NCBI GenBank assembly: GCA_012295275.1
Contig: CM022674.1
Coordinates: forward strand, 8,332,260-8,396,259
DNA from: Chrysomallon squamiferum
Lineage: Eukaryota; Mollusca; Gastropoda; Neomphalida; Peltospiridae
Length of the DNA stretch: 64,000 bases
Direction of reading: 5' to 3'
Positions 1-15,049 of this stretch are shown here, one piece after another (the stretch's first letter is position 1; each line of letters starts with the position of its first letter). Made by a program: the position numbers and the translations under genes. The notes under the pieces are model-generated. The model was not told the DNA's origin. It did no database searches and saw nothing but the letters and a program-made list of their open reading frames with translations.

Positions 1-2928
<2,928 letters not shown>

Positions 2929-2932
2929 AATA

Positions 2933-2973
<41 letters not shown>

Positions 2974-3260
2974 TAATAATAACAATAACAATAACAATAA
3001 CAATAATAATAATAATAATAAAGACCACAACAACAACAACAATAACACCAATAATAATAATAATAATAACAACAACAATAATAATAACAATAATAATAAT
3101 GATAATAACAACAATAACAATAATAATAATGATAATGATAATAATCATCATAATGAAGATGAGCTGATAATGATGATAATAACTATAACGATGGTGACGA
3201 AGCAGAAGAAGCAGCAAAGGTAACAAAAACAAAAACGATGATGATGATGACAACGACGAT
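2929..3260. repeat. Compound (AAT/AAC/GAT)n trinucleotide repeat
   Basis: About 330 bp of interrupted AAT, AAC and GAT triplets. It generates long minus-strand open frames of poly-Leu, poly-Ile/Val or poly-Ser in the three frames, a typical microsatellite artefact. Confidence 0.93.
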
Positions 3261-6200
3261 GACGAAAATGATGAACTACTGGGAAAATGAGCAGTAGCTT
3301 AAAACAGTATTAATTATGAAAATTATTATAACTGTTAAAATAATGAAGTAAAAATGATCACGATAACAACAGCAGCAACAAGAAAAGCTAGTAATATAAC
3401 ATAACGAACAAATGCATAGGCTCATGAAAAATACTTGCGTGCTAATATAAGTTTTTAATAAGTGTATTGCATGTCTTGTAACATACAAAAATATTGTATC
3501 ACCTTGCGTTTTTTTTTTCATTTATACCTGTTAATGAAGTTTACCTATACGTACCTGTTTATTTCATATTTACTAAAGAGCACTTTGCGTTGTTACCTTG
3601 ATTAATGTAATATTTTGAAACCTGTCCACATTACTAACCACTTACACGGCTTTAGCGACGTGGTGGACAACTGAAACAACTCTGAGCTTGGAGCTAGGGA
3701 ATTCGGCTGAAGGAAATGGTGAACTATTCACTTTGAGGCGATGGCGGCCTGTCCCCCGGGAGCTGCGGATTCTGAACCCGTGACAGACGGCATCGTTAGA
3801 CTTTGTCCAATGCAGGTTAATATATGCTGCTGTCACATGGACAGTTTAACCAATGGAAGGTTTAAACTTCAAGTCCACTCTGCAGCACTAAGTTCCCAGA
3901 GGAAAACATTTGTCCTTTTTATGTCTCACAAATCTCTGAGTAGACATTAGTAACACTTATGTCGGAGATGAATATGTTTACGTATAAATGAAAATTCACA
4001 AATCTGAATATACTATCTGACTTTGTTTGGGTTATTTTTGTATTATTATTAATTATTTCTATTCTTATTTATATTAAAATGTACACATACGTAGGCATAT
4101 ACATTATCTATCTACATACATAAAGGTACTTGTTCATTCTTAAGTCAATATGTTCTTTTGAAATACACAATGTTTTGACCATATCAGCCAATACGAAAAT
4201 GAATTTCCTTTTAAAATATTTTATTTGTTAGTACATTATCTGAGCACTATAAGTTACCATCATATATGTACTTCAATATTAATAATAATAATAATAATAA
4301 TAATCATCATAATCATAATCATAATCATAATCTGTTTTCTATGTCATTGACTATAATTAATAGTTTTAATCCACAACCAAAGACAATACTTTTCTATAAA
4401 CCCACAGACAAGACATCAGATATTCAAGATGCTGTTGATACTCTGGCATTTTTCTTTTCTTTTTAAATCGTCTGTAATAAAGTATTAACTCGTTCATCAG
4501 ACTAGAACAATTCTGCTTAAATAAACATTGGTTTCCATCACGCCTCACATTTCTATAAATTTCTCCTTAAAAGCATGGCCCCAGTGCCTCATATTTATAA
4601 TCAGTTGCTTCATCTTGTTAACACCGGCTTTTTTATGTTTTTATCAAATTTTTGGCCCGCAGCTAAAACTCTAATTGGTTTCTTGTTTGTATAAAAAAGT
4701 AGATAATTGTGTTTGGACTTGCTGTTTGAATGTTGCTGTATATCAACAGTCTACTAATAACATCTGTGGTGGCGCAGCACATAAAACTTCACAAACGAAT
4801 AGCCACGGATCGCGTCTTGGCATCAACTTTTTAAACTGAAGTATGTAAGTCAGTTCATCTTTCGTCTGTCTAACTAATCTTCTAACCATAACACACCATA
4901 CAAACTAGTGACTGGCTGCTTTACACAGTACTATTCTGTTTTGAAAAGAGAAAATTTAATTTAAAAAAATAATAATAAATAATAATAAATAATAAGAAGA
5001 AGAAGAAGAAAATGGAAATTAATTTTGTACTGAGAAATGAATCAGTCGATTAAATAATTCATTCTGTCTAATTTTCTTGCGTCTTAAACAGAAATATTCA
5101 ACATTCTTGTAAAATGCAGTCTTAGAATATTTCTCATGTTGCACCTTTTTTCTTTCTAACGAGCCCTGCGTTCTGTATGGTGAGTGTGAAACATGTTTTT
5201 CTCTTAATGGAAATGTATAAATTATTAAACATAATCCTCTGCTTGTCTCTGTGATGATGTAGTAGGTGGTCACAGAAAATTTCTAAACTTGTTTTTAAAA
5301 GTACAAAAAGGCGAATAACCAGTTATATTCAGTACAATATGTCGATGTTTAATTAATAGTAAAAATTGTCATTTAAAAAAATATAATCTTTATTGATTAT
5401 CTAATACAAAACCCAGAAAAGAATGAACATTTTATTATATTCACATTTAAATATAGAAGAAAGTAAAAAAAATAATAATAATAAAAAAAAAGAAAACAAA
5501 ATGTCTTCATTACAGCTGATTTATTAAAATCAATGTTTCTTCCTGTTTCTGGGAAAGTCTCTTGAGAAAATATTTTGCTGAAATAAATAATAAGGTGTAT
5601 GAGATTCCCTCTCTCAAAACTTCATTTTACAAAAATCATGCAGAACTTCAAACAAATTATCGTCATCACAATTATCCTTTTCTAAATCATTATCATTATT
5701 GATCATTATTTGCTGTTATTGTTTATTCTCTAAAATCTTCATTACACAAAACCAAAAAAATCATATAAGGATTTCTTGCAAATCATTATTGTTATCATCA
5801 TCATCATCATTTATAATCTTGTTATTCATAATTGTTTCCTCTCAAAAAATCTTCATCAACAAGAAGAACATGAATGACTCGATGCCAGCAATGTTGTAGC
5901 TGGTATCGTTATTAAAAAACTCATTAAAACAATTATGAAGCGTAGCAGAATGTTTAATATCTAATAACCCTTTAGAATTATTAAGTATTGATTAATCTGT
6001 AAAATGCTTTAGTATTATTAATTCATTTCTTATTTTGCTTCATAATTTTTTATTTTTTTATCACTCTGCTGCTTGAAGTAAATTTATTAAGTTAACTTGC
6101 GAAATTTAAATATCAGTTACATTATGGAATTAATCTGTAACTGAAAGGAAGGAAGAAATGTTTTATTTGAAAACAGGCTCAATAAACTTTTAATTTCTTA

Positions 6201-6352
6201 TTATAACAATGTATTTCAGAGCGAAAAATGCCCAAAACATAATTTTTAAAAATCAAAGAAAAAAGAAACAAAATACATCATAGCCCAAGTTACGATTACT
6301 CTTTTTCGAATAGATTTTTTTAATTATACTTGTGTATTAATTTAATAGTTTG
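3261..6352. other. Gene-free stretch, includes a GC-richer patch at 3640-3900
   Basis: Mostly AT-rich single-copy-looking sequence with small AAT and ATC runs (4279-4330, 5795-5810). The patch at about 3640-3900 is clearly richer in GC and CpG than its surroundings. On the minus strand it has a 64-codon open frame, but I see no motif or splice context. It may be an old repeat or exon remnant; I cannot classify it. Confidence 0.4.
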
Positions 6353-7035
6353 TGTTTCTTATATAGCGATAGTTTGTGAGTCGAATATAGCGATAGGTTG
6401 TGATTTTTGTATCGCGATAGTTTGTGATTCGTGTATAGCGATAGTTTGTGATTCTTGTGTAGCGATAGTTTGTGATTCGTGTATAGCGATAGTTTGTGAT
6501 TCTTGTGTAGCGATAGTTTGTGATTCGTGTATAGCGATAGTTTGTGATTCTTGTATAGCGATAGTTTGTGATTTTTGTGTAGCGATAGTTTGTGAATTAT
6601 TGTGTAGCGATAGTTTGTGAATTCTTGCGTAGCGATAGTTTGTGATTCGTGTATAGCGATAGTTTGTGATTCTTGTGTAGCGATAGTTTGTGATTCGTGT
6701 ATAGCGATAGTTTGTGATTCTTGTATAGCGATAGTTTGTGATTCTTGTGTAGCGATAGTTTGTGAATTCTTGTGTAGCGATAGTTTGTGATTCGTGTATA
6801 GCGATAGTTTGTGATTCTTGTATAGCGATAGTTTGTGATTCTTGTGTAGCGATAGTTTGTGAATTCTTGTGTAGCGATAGTTTGTGATTCGTGTATAGCG
6901 ATAGTTTGTGATTCTTGTATAGCGATAGTTTGTGATTCTTGTATAGCGATAGTTTGTGATTCTTGTGTAGCGATATTTTGTGATTCTTATATAGAGATAG
7001 TTTGTGATTTGTGTGTAGTGATAGTTTGCGATTCT
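6353..7035. repeat. 24-bp minisatellite array
   Basis: About 28 tandem copies of a 24-bp unit containing TAGCGATAGTTTGTGATTC followed by a variable GTGTA, TTGTG or TTGTA. The unit is a multiple of three, so the plus strand stays open as repeats of eight residues (Cys-Asp-Ser-Cys-Ile/Val-Ala-Ile-Val). Two open frames (about 6330-6620 and 6859-7122) are separated by units with 1-bp changes such as GTGAATTC. Copies degrade at both ends. I see no splice or promoter evidence that it is translated. Confidence 0.95.
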
Positions 7036-7668
7036 AGTGACAGTGATTTTTGTATGGCGGCAGTTTCTGTTTCTTACATACCAAATTATATTTCTTTTAC
7101 AAATGCTTGTTTATTACAATAATGAAAAACGCAAATACAAAGTAATGTTAGGGTAAACTTCTGAATGCCACATTACTGGGAAAACAAGCAGGTAAAAACA
7201 AACCAGACAATGATTTGATAACAATATATATATAAAAGATATATTTTACTAATAAAACAACAAAATGATGCTTTAGACGTGACTTCATTAAAAACAGAGT
7301 GATTTTTATGTCAATAACTGTCATCTGACTGCGTTACAAAATAGTCCAGATGCAAGTCGGATTACGGACATATTGATTTTACGTAGAAAAGCGCGTCATT
7401 ATGTCTTGTAAACCTGATTTTCGTACACTTGGCAAAAGCGTACAATAGAACAGTGACGGGAAATCATTTCATGTTTTCTTTCTTCAATTGTGTTTTCTAT
7501 TTCCTTGATGAAAATAATCTATTTCGAATAAAAGATGGGTATTCTTGTCAGTAACGAATGAGAGAGAAGTCAATTACGCCTGCTAGTGTGATTTGGAGAT
7601 CTACGTTTTATTAAACTTCTTTCAGTCCCTGTCATTTTTATATCGTCTTTAACCTGCGATTTTTATTT
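7036..7668. other. Gene-free stretch
   Basis: AT-rich sequence after the minisatellite. No exon, RNA gene or transposon end recognised. Confidence 0.45.
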
Positions 7669-7703
7669 TTATTAATTATTATTGTTGTTATTATTATTAT
7701 TAC

Positions 7704-7793
<90 letters not shown>
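7669..7793. repeat. (TTA)n run ending in a poly-T tract
   Basis: Interrupted ATT triplets from about 7669 to 7760, followed by about 34 consecutive T. Pure simple repeat. Confidence 0.95.
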
Positions 7794-7796
<3 letters not shown>

Positions 7797-7914
7797 TAAT
7801 TTTAGAAAACGAAATTATTTCAGTTAATTCATTTCCGGTATACAGAAAGTTATTTATTACAAAACGTTGTCATGGAACTACATAACTGTTTTATTTATTA
7901 TTGGTATACAGAAA

Positions 7915-8350
7915 TGTATTAGTCACTACCAGCCATAAATACATCTATTAATTATACAGCTGTTCGTAATTGTGTTAGTCGCTACCAGCGTACATGACTT
8001 TATTAGTTATGACTAGCGCACGTGACTGTATTAGTCGCTACCAGCATACATGACTTTATCAGTTACAACCAGCACACGTGACTGTATTAGTCGCTACCAG
8101 CATACATGACTTTATCAGTTACAACCAGCACACGTGACTGTATTAGTCGCTACCAGCGTACATGACTTTATCAGTTACTGATTCTTGACTGTATTAGTAA
8201 CCAGCACACGTGACTGCTATTAGTCGCTGACTACTAATGACTTTACATTACTTTATTAGTCAATACACTGCATAAGACTTTATTAGTCCATACACTGTAT
8301 AAGACTTTATTAGTCCATACACTGTATAAGACTTTATTAGTCACAACCGA
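7915..8350. repeat. Minisatellite with about 56-bp units, then about 26-bp units
   Basis: At about 7980-8215 a unit of about 56 bp recurs, with the core GACTGTATTAGTCGCTACCA followed by CATACATGACTTTATCAGTT. At about 8240-8345 a shorter related unit (ACTTTATTAGTCCATACACT) is repeated in tandem. The two unit types share TTTATTAGTC, so the array looks like one family with changing period. No coding potential. Confidence 0.85.
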
Positions 8351-9520
8351 TATACAGAACTTTTTTTAATTTACTACCAGTGTATAGAACCGCAAACCAA
8401 AACAGAGATTTAAAATACCGTCTAGCACTTTGCAGCAGTTTTAATTTGGTTCTTCATTGGCCTGCTTGGAATGAAGGTGAGGGTATAGAGATAGGAGAAC
8501 ATGATTTGCTGTTGAAGTAAATTAGAAAGAACTCTTAACGCTCCCAGGGTGAAGCACCTATAAATGGCAGCATTGATCTGATTACGTCCATCGCTTTTCT
8601 AAAACAGTTAACATACACATCGTCAGTTCTCTGTGATGTTGCAGATAAAGAAACTTTCAAAATCAGTTTGGCTTGGAAAATCTATATATACTACAAATAT
8701 TACAGGCAGATAACAGATGTAAGTGCTGACATTGTTCTTTTTATCATCCATTCCAACAGCGAGAAAGAAGAAAACAGTGAAAGAAAGGAGGGACGAGAAA
8801 AAGAAAAAGATAAAAAATAAAGAAAATAATTAACGAATAATAATTAAAAAAATAAATAAAATAAAAAATAAAGGAAAAAAAATTAAATTTTTAAAAAAGA
8901 AGAAGAAGAAAGAAAGAAAAAGATAACAACGGATATATTATAAAAACTGACTAAATCATCAAAAGATTGCAGCAGTACAAAAGAGTTACCTATATTTGTA
9001 TCATACGACTTGCGATCAAATCGAGCTCACAGCGTCTTCAAGAATATTTGTTATACTTGGTTAACTGCAGACTGTTCATAATAGGAAAAATACAAATCTT
9101 TCTTCACTTATTTTATATTATTTTATATATTTTATTTTATTATTTTTATTTTTTTTTATTTTTTTTTTATTTTTTTTTTTTTATTTTTTTTTATTTTTTT
9201 ATTTTTTCAAAGGTTTACTTGATTTATTGTTGATATTCTGTTATTCTGATCGCTGGTTTTGGAATTTATTTCATTCACAGCATAACATTCGTTTCGATCA
9301 GAATATACGCACTGGCTGCTTACTGTTCTCTAATTAGATAATGTGTCTGTAATGATAGTGTTGACACTTAATATAAAAAATAGTACTCCATTAAGACAGG
9401 TGTCGACAGTTTAGAATTAAGCGCGTCATAATGATCAAAATGATATCAAAAAAAGATTACATTAATGTCAGTGTTTCGGTGTTAATAAATATTTATAATA
9501 TGATGGGAAAACCCGAAAAA
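8351..9520. other. Gene-free stretch with A- and T-rich tracts
   Basis: Contains purine-rich AAG/AAAT sequence at 8760-8930 and a poly-T with interspersed A tract at about 9110-9210. No supported gene. Confidence 0.45.
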
Positions 9521-9606
9521 ATACTTGATCAGAGATATTTTAACATATTTTTAGGAATATATATATATATTCCTAAAAATATGTTAAAATATCTCTGATC
9601 AAGTAT
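9521..9606. repeat. 86-bp perfect palindrome
   Basis: The left half (ATACTTGATCAGAGATATTT onwards) is the exact reverse complement of the right half, meeting at an (AT)n centre at 9563/9564. There is no spacer and no mismatch across 86 bp. It is followed by another (AT)n run at about 9605-9635. A DNA strand or transcript could fold into a 43-bp hairpin. Origin is unknown: a small foldback element, a template-switch event or an assembly artefact. Confidence 0.95.
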
Positions 9607-9611
9607 ATATG

Positions 9612-9639
<28 letters not shown>

Positions 9640-9642
<3 letters not shown>

Positions 9643-9960
9643 GCTTTTATGGGAAATATGTCTGTAAATATTTCACGATGCACTGAAGCATATGGTATAT
9701 TGGATAATGAAATAATAATCTACCTAGCGGATTGTGTGAATTTGCAAAAATTCTTTGATATCATTAATCTTCGTTTGCTGATATCTTTCCGTATAGCTAC
9801 ATATATTCATCCACAGCAAAGACTTCTTTCAAATCCTTTAATCTTTTGCTGATTAATATTTTATCACCAAGAACGGTGCTTGAAAAGAGAGTCGGGATAA
9901 TAAAAAAAAAAAGCTGGTAATCTAAAATATATTTGTTTCCTGTGTAAAAAGTTACCACCG
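9640..9960. other. Gene-free stretch
   Basis: A 67-codon plus-strand open frame near 9649-9852 has no motif or splice context, and I do not support it as a gene. Confidence 0.35.
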
Positions 9961-9997
9961 TATTTTTTTGGATTTTTTAAATTTATTTATTTATTAA

Positions 9998-10001
9998 TTT
10001 A

Positions 10002-10063
<62 letters not shown>

Positions 10064-10064
10064 T

Positions 10065-10097
<33 letters not shown>

Positions 10098-10107
10098 ATT
10101 ATTATTA

Positions 10108-10143
<36 letters not shown>

Positions 10144-10235
10144 CATTATCAACATTATCATTATTATCATTACCATCATCATCATCATCATTATCATCAT
10201 CATTATTATTATTATCATCATTAACATTATTATAT
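9998..10235. repeat. Compound (TTA)(TTG)(TTA)(TCA) trinucleotide repeat
   Basis: Successive blocks of ATT, GTT, ATT and ATC triplets, about 240 bp. Simple repeat with expansion-prone structure. Confidence 0.95.
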
Positions 10236-10754
10236 CAAATCGTTCCTTCCCGCTTTATTTTATTTTTTTCCTAGTTACAATATATTAATTTAGTGAATTT
10301 ACTAAATTTATTGAAAATCTAAATATCAATGTAGAAATAAAAGCAGCTGTTTGCTGAACGTGTGTAAAACTCGGCATGTATTGAGGATTTCGCTCATAAT
10401 TTTGCATACCGCTGTAGAACACATTTCATCTGGAATATATGTCAGTCGAAAATCTTAGATGATAATCAGTAAGTTTCCGCGCCCCAGAGAGAGGGGAGGA
10501 AATAATTACTGAAAATTTCCTGATTTCACTGAAAACTACTATTAGAATGGCGTGTTGACATGATTTTTATTAACAAGCTTTGACTTTTCGCTAGATTTTT
10601 TTTTTCTTGCGACATGCAACATATTCATCAAAGAAAAGGATGAAATGGCGCTACAGGATATGACGACAGCGGAACTCTTGTTCAAAAGAAAATGAATATT
10701 TTAACGCTGCCATTATTCTAGCACTTGAAATTATACTGTTTTCTTTTTCCTAAC

Positions 10755-10789
<35 letters not shown>

Positions 10790-10999
10790 CAGCCCTCTCT
10801 GAAAGTAGGAGGATTTTTAGAATGTATTTACTTTCATAACAATGTCGCAGATGCAGATAATGATTAAGATAATAAAAGGAGCTTTAGACATTTTACTGAA
10901 TTTTCACAGAATACGGGTTAATTCAGCAACAAACAAGTGAATGCGAGGGTCATAAGATCATCATAAAAATTCAGTGTTTTAAATTTATTAATAAACAAA

Positions 11000-11045
<46 letters not shown>

Positions 11046-11848
11046 TAAATAAATAAATAAACTAATTAAAAAGATAAATAAAAAATAAAAATAATAAATA
11101 AAAAAGATTAAGAAAAGGGAAAAAGTAAAGATATCATGGCTTATGTTGTTCAAGGTTTATACATGTTTTAGCAGCTGCATAGAAACAGCACAGTTCATTT
11201 ACGAAAAGCCACTGTCCGTACTTCATACTCATATTCTTTATCACTTTTTCTTGCTTTAAATTGTGACAGGTTTTTTTTCCCAGTAACGACCCTCCGTTTC
11301 TCTGTTCAAATGGTTAACTGCAATTTCAGTAAATGTTCGTCTTTTATGATATTTTATTTTACGTATTTGCTGCCATTTGTCACATGATTAACAACATGAA
11401 CAACGAAGCGGACGATGGTTTGAAAAAATAACTGTCCCTGTTTCAAGCTTTTAACTCATTAAAACAAAGGCCGATAAGTATTGAAACATTTTAATGAATT
11501 TAGAAGAGTGCCATTTTTTACGATAAAAAGTCCGTTTTTATACTTTTTAAAAAGAAATTAAAAAAACAAAAAAACAAAACAAAACAACAATAACAACCTG
11601 AATTTATGTTGATAATAAAATACTGAAAAAAATCAGATTTTGTACATTGTTTTTCATTAAGATAATTGTGTGCGTCAGATCTTCTCGCTAAACCCAACAA
11701 ATACATGATTTTGTTAAAATTCATTTAAAACTGCCTATTTCCGTAAAATTATATATTTTGTTCTCTCGATTCGGCCTTATAATTAAATCTGTATGGCTTC
11801 ATAAGTGCCTTCTTTTCCATATAATTACAAAGAACATGTAATGAAATA
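10236..11848. other. Gene-free stretch with a poly-T tract and an AAT run
   Basis: Includes a poly-T of about 32 at 10757-10789 and (AAT)n at about 10998-11050 followed by (AAAT)n. No gene supported on either strand. Confidence 0.45.
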
Positions 11849-11850
11849 TA

Positions 11851-13324
11851 CTCTAACAAAAAAGAAACGCAAAAGTAGATTTTATTGACATTGGGAATAT
11901 CTACAGAAAGCAGCAGAATGTTCACATTTTACACACACTTTCGCAATTCATTAATATTGATCAAATTTATTGAAAAGGTTAAAGTTCAAGGTTATAATAG
12001 TATAATATCAATACCTTGTGTACCCAGCATGGGAGTCCAGAACTGCCTGACATCTCCTTCCCGAGGCAGTAATGACATTACGAATTTAACCTTGTGGAAA
12101 TGTGGCTCACTCTGTCTGTAGTAATAATGCCAACTATTCTGTGGCTGTGGTTGATGTTGCCTCAGTCGTCTATCCAACTCGTCCCATAAATGCTCTATAG
12201 GGTTCAAATCCAGAGATTTGGAGAGTCAGGGCAGGACCTGAATGTTATTGTTGTGTACGTATGCTGTTGTGAGTCTGGCTGTATGTAGTCTCGCATTGTC
12301 GTTCTGGAATACAGCACTACCATTATTCATAATTGGAGCGACATGTGGCTGCAAAAGTTCATCTCGGTATCTCTGTGCCGTTAAGTTGCCTTGGATGTGA
12401 ACCAGGTTGGTCCTGCCAGTGTATGAGATTGCTGCCCACACCATCACCCTACCACCGCCAAATCTGTCCGTTTCCTGTATGCAGTTCGCAGCAAAACGTT
12501 CACCACGACTTCTGTAAATTCGACATCTTCCATCAGCTTGACGAAGCAGAAATCGAGCCTCGTCACTAAACCAGACAGTTCTCCATCGTAACTGAGGCCA
12601 GACTCTGCGCACTTGACACCACTGACGTCGTAGTCGACGATGTTGTTGAGTCAAAACCACTCTTCTTACAGGCCATCTGGCTTGAATACCTGCCTCGCGT
12701 AAACGATTGCGCACTGTCTGAGCCGATATTCTACGCAGAATTGATATTGCTGAAGCAGTAGAGGTTGCCGTGGTGGTTCTTTCCCGTAGATGAAGTACCC
12801 GTATGTAGCGGTCCTGGGCCCTGGTGGTTACACGTGGTCTACCTGATCTGGGACGGTCACCTGTTGTTTCGTGTTGCTGGAACCGATACCACAATCTCAA
12901 GATGGTGCTTGGGGATACATGGACCACCCGGGCTGCGGCCGAGAAGGATTCGCCAGCTTGTAAACGGCCTATGGCGTTGTTTCGTTGCGGTTCATTCACT
13001 CGTGACATTTGCTTGATGTTGGGTCAGAACAAAAATAACGAATAGAAGTATTCGAAAACCTTTTATTTTTATAACCCTCGTATTCAAGTTTAATGTGCCG
13101 CAAGTGCACATGTACTGGTAACGTGGTTTGCATGCGGGGACGTGTTGCCTAATAAACACGATCATAGCCTTTATTTTGTGTTACCTACTTTTTGGCGACT
13201 GTATCAAAAGCTAAACGTTTGAATCACTAACTGTCATTATATTCATAGTTTGTAACATCGATATGTATCAGTTTACAATAGTTATCTAAGAAATCAACCA
13301 TTTTGCGTTTCTTTTTTAGGAGAG
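11851..13324 (-). mobile_element. Tc1-like (Tc1/mariner) DNA transposon, 1.47 kb, inactivated
   Basis: Both ends carry inverted repeats of about 24 bp: left CTCTAACAAAAAAGAAACGC and, as reverse complement of the right end, CTCTCCTAAAAAAGAAACGC, followed by AAAA. Each end is flanked by TA, the usual Tc1/mariner target duplication (11849-11850 and 13325-13326). The single internal gene runs on the minus strand and encodes a DD34E transposase broken by two stops and a frameshift. Length and structure are typical of complete but dead Tc1 copies. Confidence 0.96.
12014..13008 (-). pseudogene. Tc1-like DD34E transposase pseudogene
   Basis: The frame starts at 13008 with MSRVNEPQRNNAIGRLQAGE, the N-terminal helix-turn-helix region, and runs 260 codons to 12226. 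The first catalytic Asp lies in WFSDEARF and the second in FQNDNAR. Reading through one TGA (at a position where the family usually has Trp) continues in frame to SLDLNPIEHLWDEL. The Glu of NPIE is separated from the second Asp by 34 residues, counting the stop, so this is a DD34E enzyme. Further on a frameshift is needed to reach a degraded C terminus (CQAVLDSHAGYTRY and a stop near 12014), which contains another TGA at a Trp position and a TAA. Not functional as read. Confidence 0.93.
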
Positions 13325-13393
13325 TATATTGACATTAGTTTACGTTATAAACTCAGCCTTTGTTGTGCTTTTGTATTTATAAATACTTTAGTT

Positions 13394-13700
13394 CGGGCAT
13401 GAGCAACCTTTCTCGAGAAGCGGGCCACATGAGACATGGCTCATCCTCAGGCGGGCCGCAGTTACTAATTTAGACGATTTTGTGTTTTTACGTAGAGTTT
13501 ATTTTAAGAAAATTTTCATTTCATTTACTTCAGGAACTGTTATAATAGAAAAATAAAAAAAATAAAATAATAAAATTGCATGTATTTTAGTATATACAAA
13601 ATAGATTCATTTTATAAAATTTGAATTAAAGTTATTTTCCTTCTGAAATTAGGCGGGCCACTCAGATTGCGGCCCGCGTGCCGCAGTTTGCCCATGACTG
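13394..13700. mobile_element. Short hAT-like non-autonomous element, about 307 bp
   Basis: The left end CGGGCATGAGCAACC and the reverse complement of the right end CAGTCATGGGCAAAC match at 11 of 15 positions. Next to both ends lie GC-rich blocks with GCGGGCC motifs, unlike the AT-rich interior. The flanks CTTTAGTT (13386-13393) and CTTTACTT (13701-13708) match at 7 of 8 bases, as expected for an old 8-bp hAT target duplication. No coding capacity. Exact termini are inferred. Confidence 0.6.
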
Positions 13701-14736
13701 CTTTACTTTATGGAAACGTCTTACTTTTAAAAAGCATTAACGTAAAATAGAGTTATTTCCCGTGGATCAACATTTCAGAAATAATTTATTTTTATGTTTA
13801 CATGAATAGTTAAAGATAAAACTTCATAATAACAGTTTTAAATCCTCTTTCATCAGATCTTTTTTTTTATTATTTACTTCGTCAAGAATATATGCATAGG
13901 TTTCCCTATGTAATGTGTAAGTAATATTATATTTTCAGTATGTATCTCAATTTTTAATAATAAAAATAACAATAACAACAATAATAATAAATATAAATAA
14001 ATGAATAAAAAATAACAATACCAAATTAAAATTAAATAAATAAATAAATAAATAATAAATAAATAAATAAATATAATAAATAAATAAATAAATCAAAATT
14101 AAAATCAAAAATGTAATTTTCTTTCTTATCCATCAAGCCGCAGTTCCGTTCATGTGTCCCTCCTATGTGATTATTCTGAAATGGTCTGTACTCAAACTTG
14201 AACGTGCAGAATAAAGAGGAAACATCCGAATTTAAAACACGTCGGTAGACCTCCATATTTTGACCCGTTTTTAAAACATCGGTAATGTTTTTTTGTTGTT
14301 TTTTTCCTTAGCTTCGAAAATTTCGTTCATGCCGTTGTTTCTCTGATTTTATTTTTATCGAGTGTGCGTGTGTGTGTGCGTGCGTGCGTGCCTGCGTCTT
14401 ATTTTCTTGTTTACTTTGATGTTTATTTTTTTGTTTTGATTTAAAAAAACAAAAACAAAAAGCAAAAATAAATAAAAATTAACGTCATGTCTGAAGAGAA
14501 CATTTTATAAAAATTTGTCAAGCACAATAAAAAGAAAACAGTTGAGAATGCTAGGTTCCACCAAAACAGTAATTTATATTAGCTGTTAATAATAAATTTA
14601 TAATAAATCTCGACAGTGAACTATTTTGTACTACATTTATGCACATTTATTATGTTATATACATACAGACAGGTGAATATACAGCTAGCAGTACAGATCA
14701 AGAAACAGTGTAAAATAGTTTGAAAATTATTATAGT

Positions 14737-14785
<49 letters not shown>

Positions 14786-15049
14786 ATGAAAAAAATGGGT
14801 GAAGATTTCAAAAGTAAATCAGGTTTTAAAATGAAATCTATTTTGTATTTTAACAAGTTTAAACGATAAAATGCTTTCATTTTGTTTTAAAGATATTTAG
14901 AAAAAGAAAAAAGTAAACAAACTAAATTAACTGCCAGACAATATGTAAGTAACTGATTTTATGTTTATTTATTATTTCGTGTAAAGAAAGAAATGTCTGT
15001 CGACTTCAGAACAGTTAATGTGAAACTAACTTAGCAGACAATTTGAAGT
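13701..15049. other. Gene-free stretch 3' of the RING-NHL gene
   Basis: Contains (AAAT/AATA)n at about 13975-14095, a GT tract at about 14362-14395 and an (AG)n run at about 14739-14782. No exon supported. The 3' untranslated region of the minus-strand gene to the right should lie at its right edge, but I did not identify a clear polyadenylation site. Confidence 0.45.

Noticed and set aside
6353-7035. CRISPR-like array
   Set aside because: The units are contiguous 24-bp tandem repeats with no unique spacers, in a eukaryotic genome.
12333-13045. Plus-strand frames across the Tc1 element
   Set aside because: They are the antisense of the transposase frame, which has clear DDE motifs on the minus strand.
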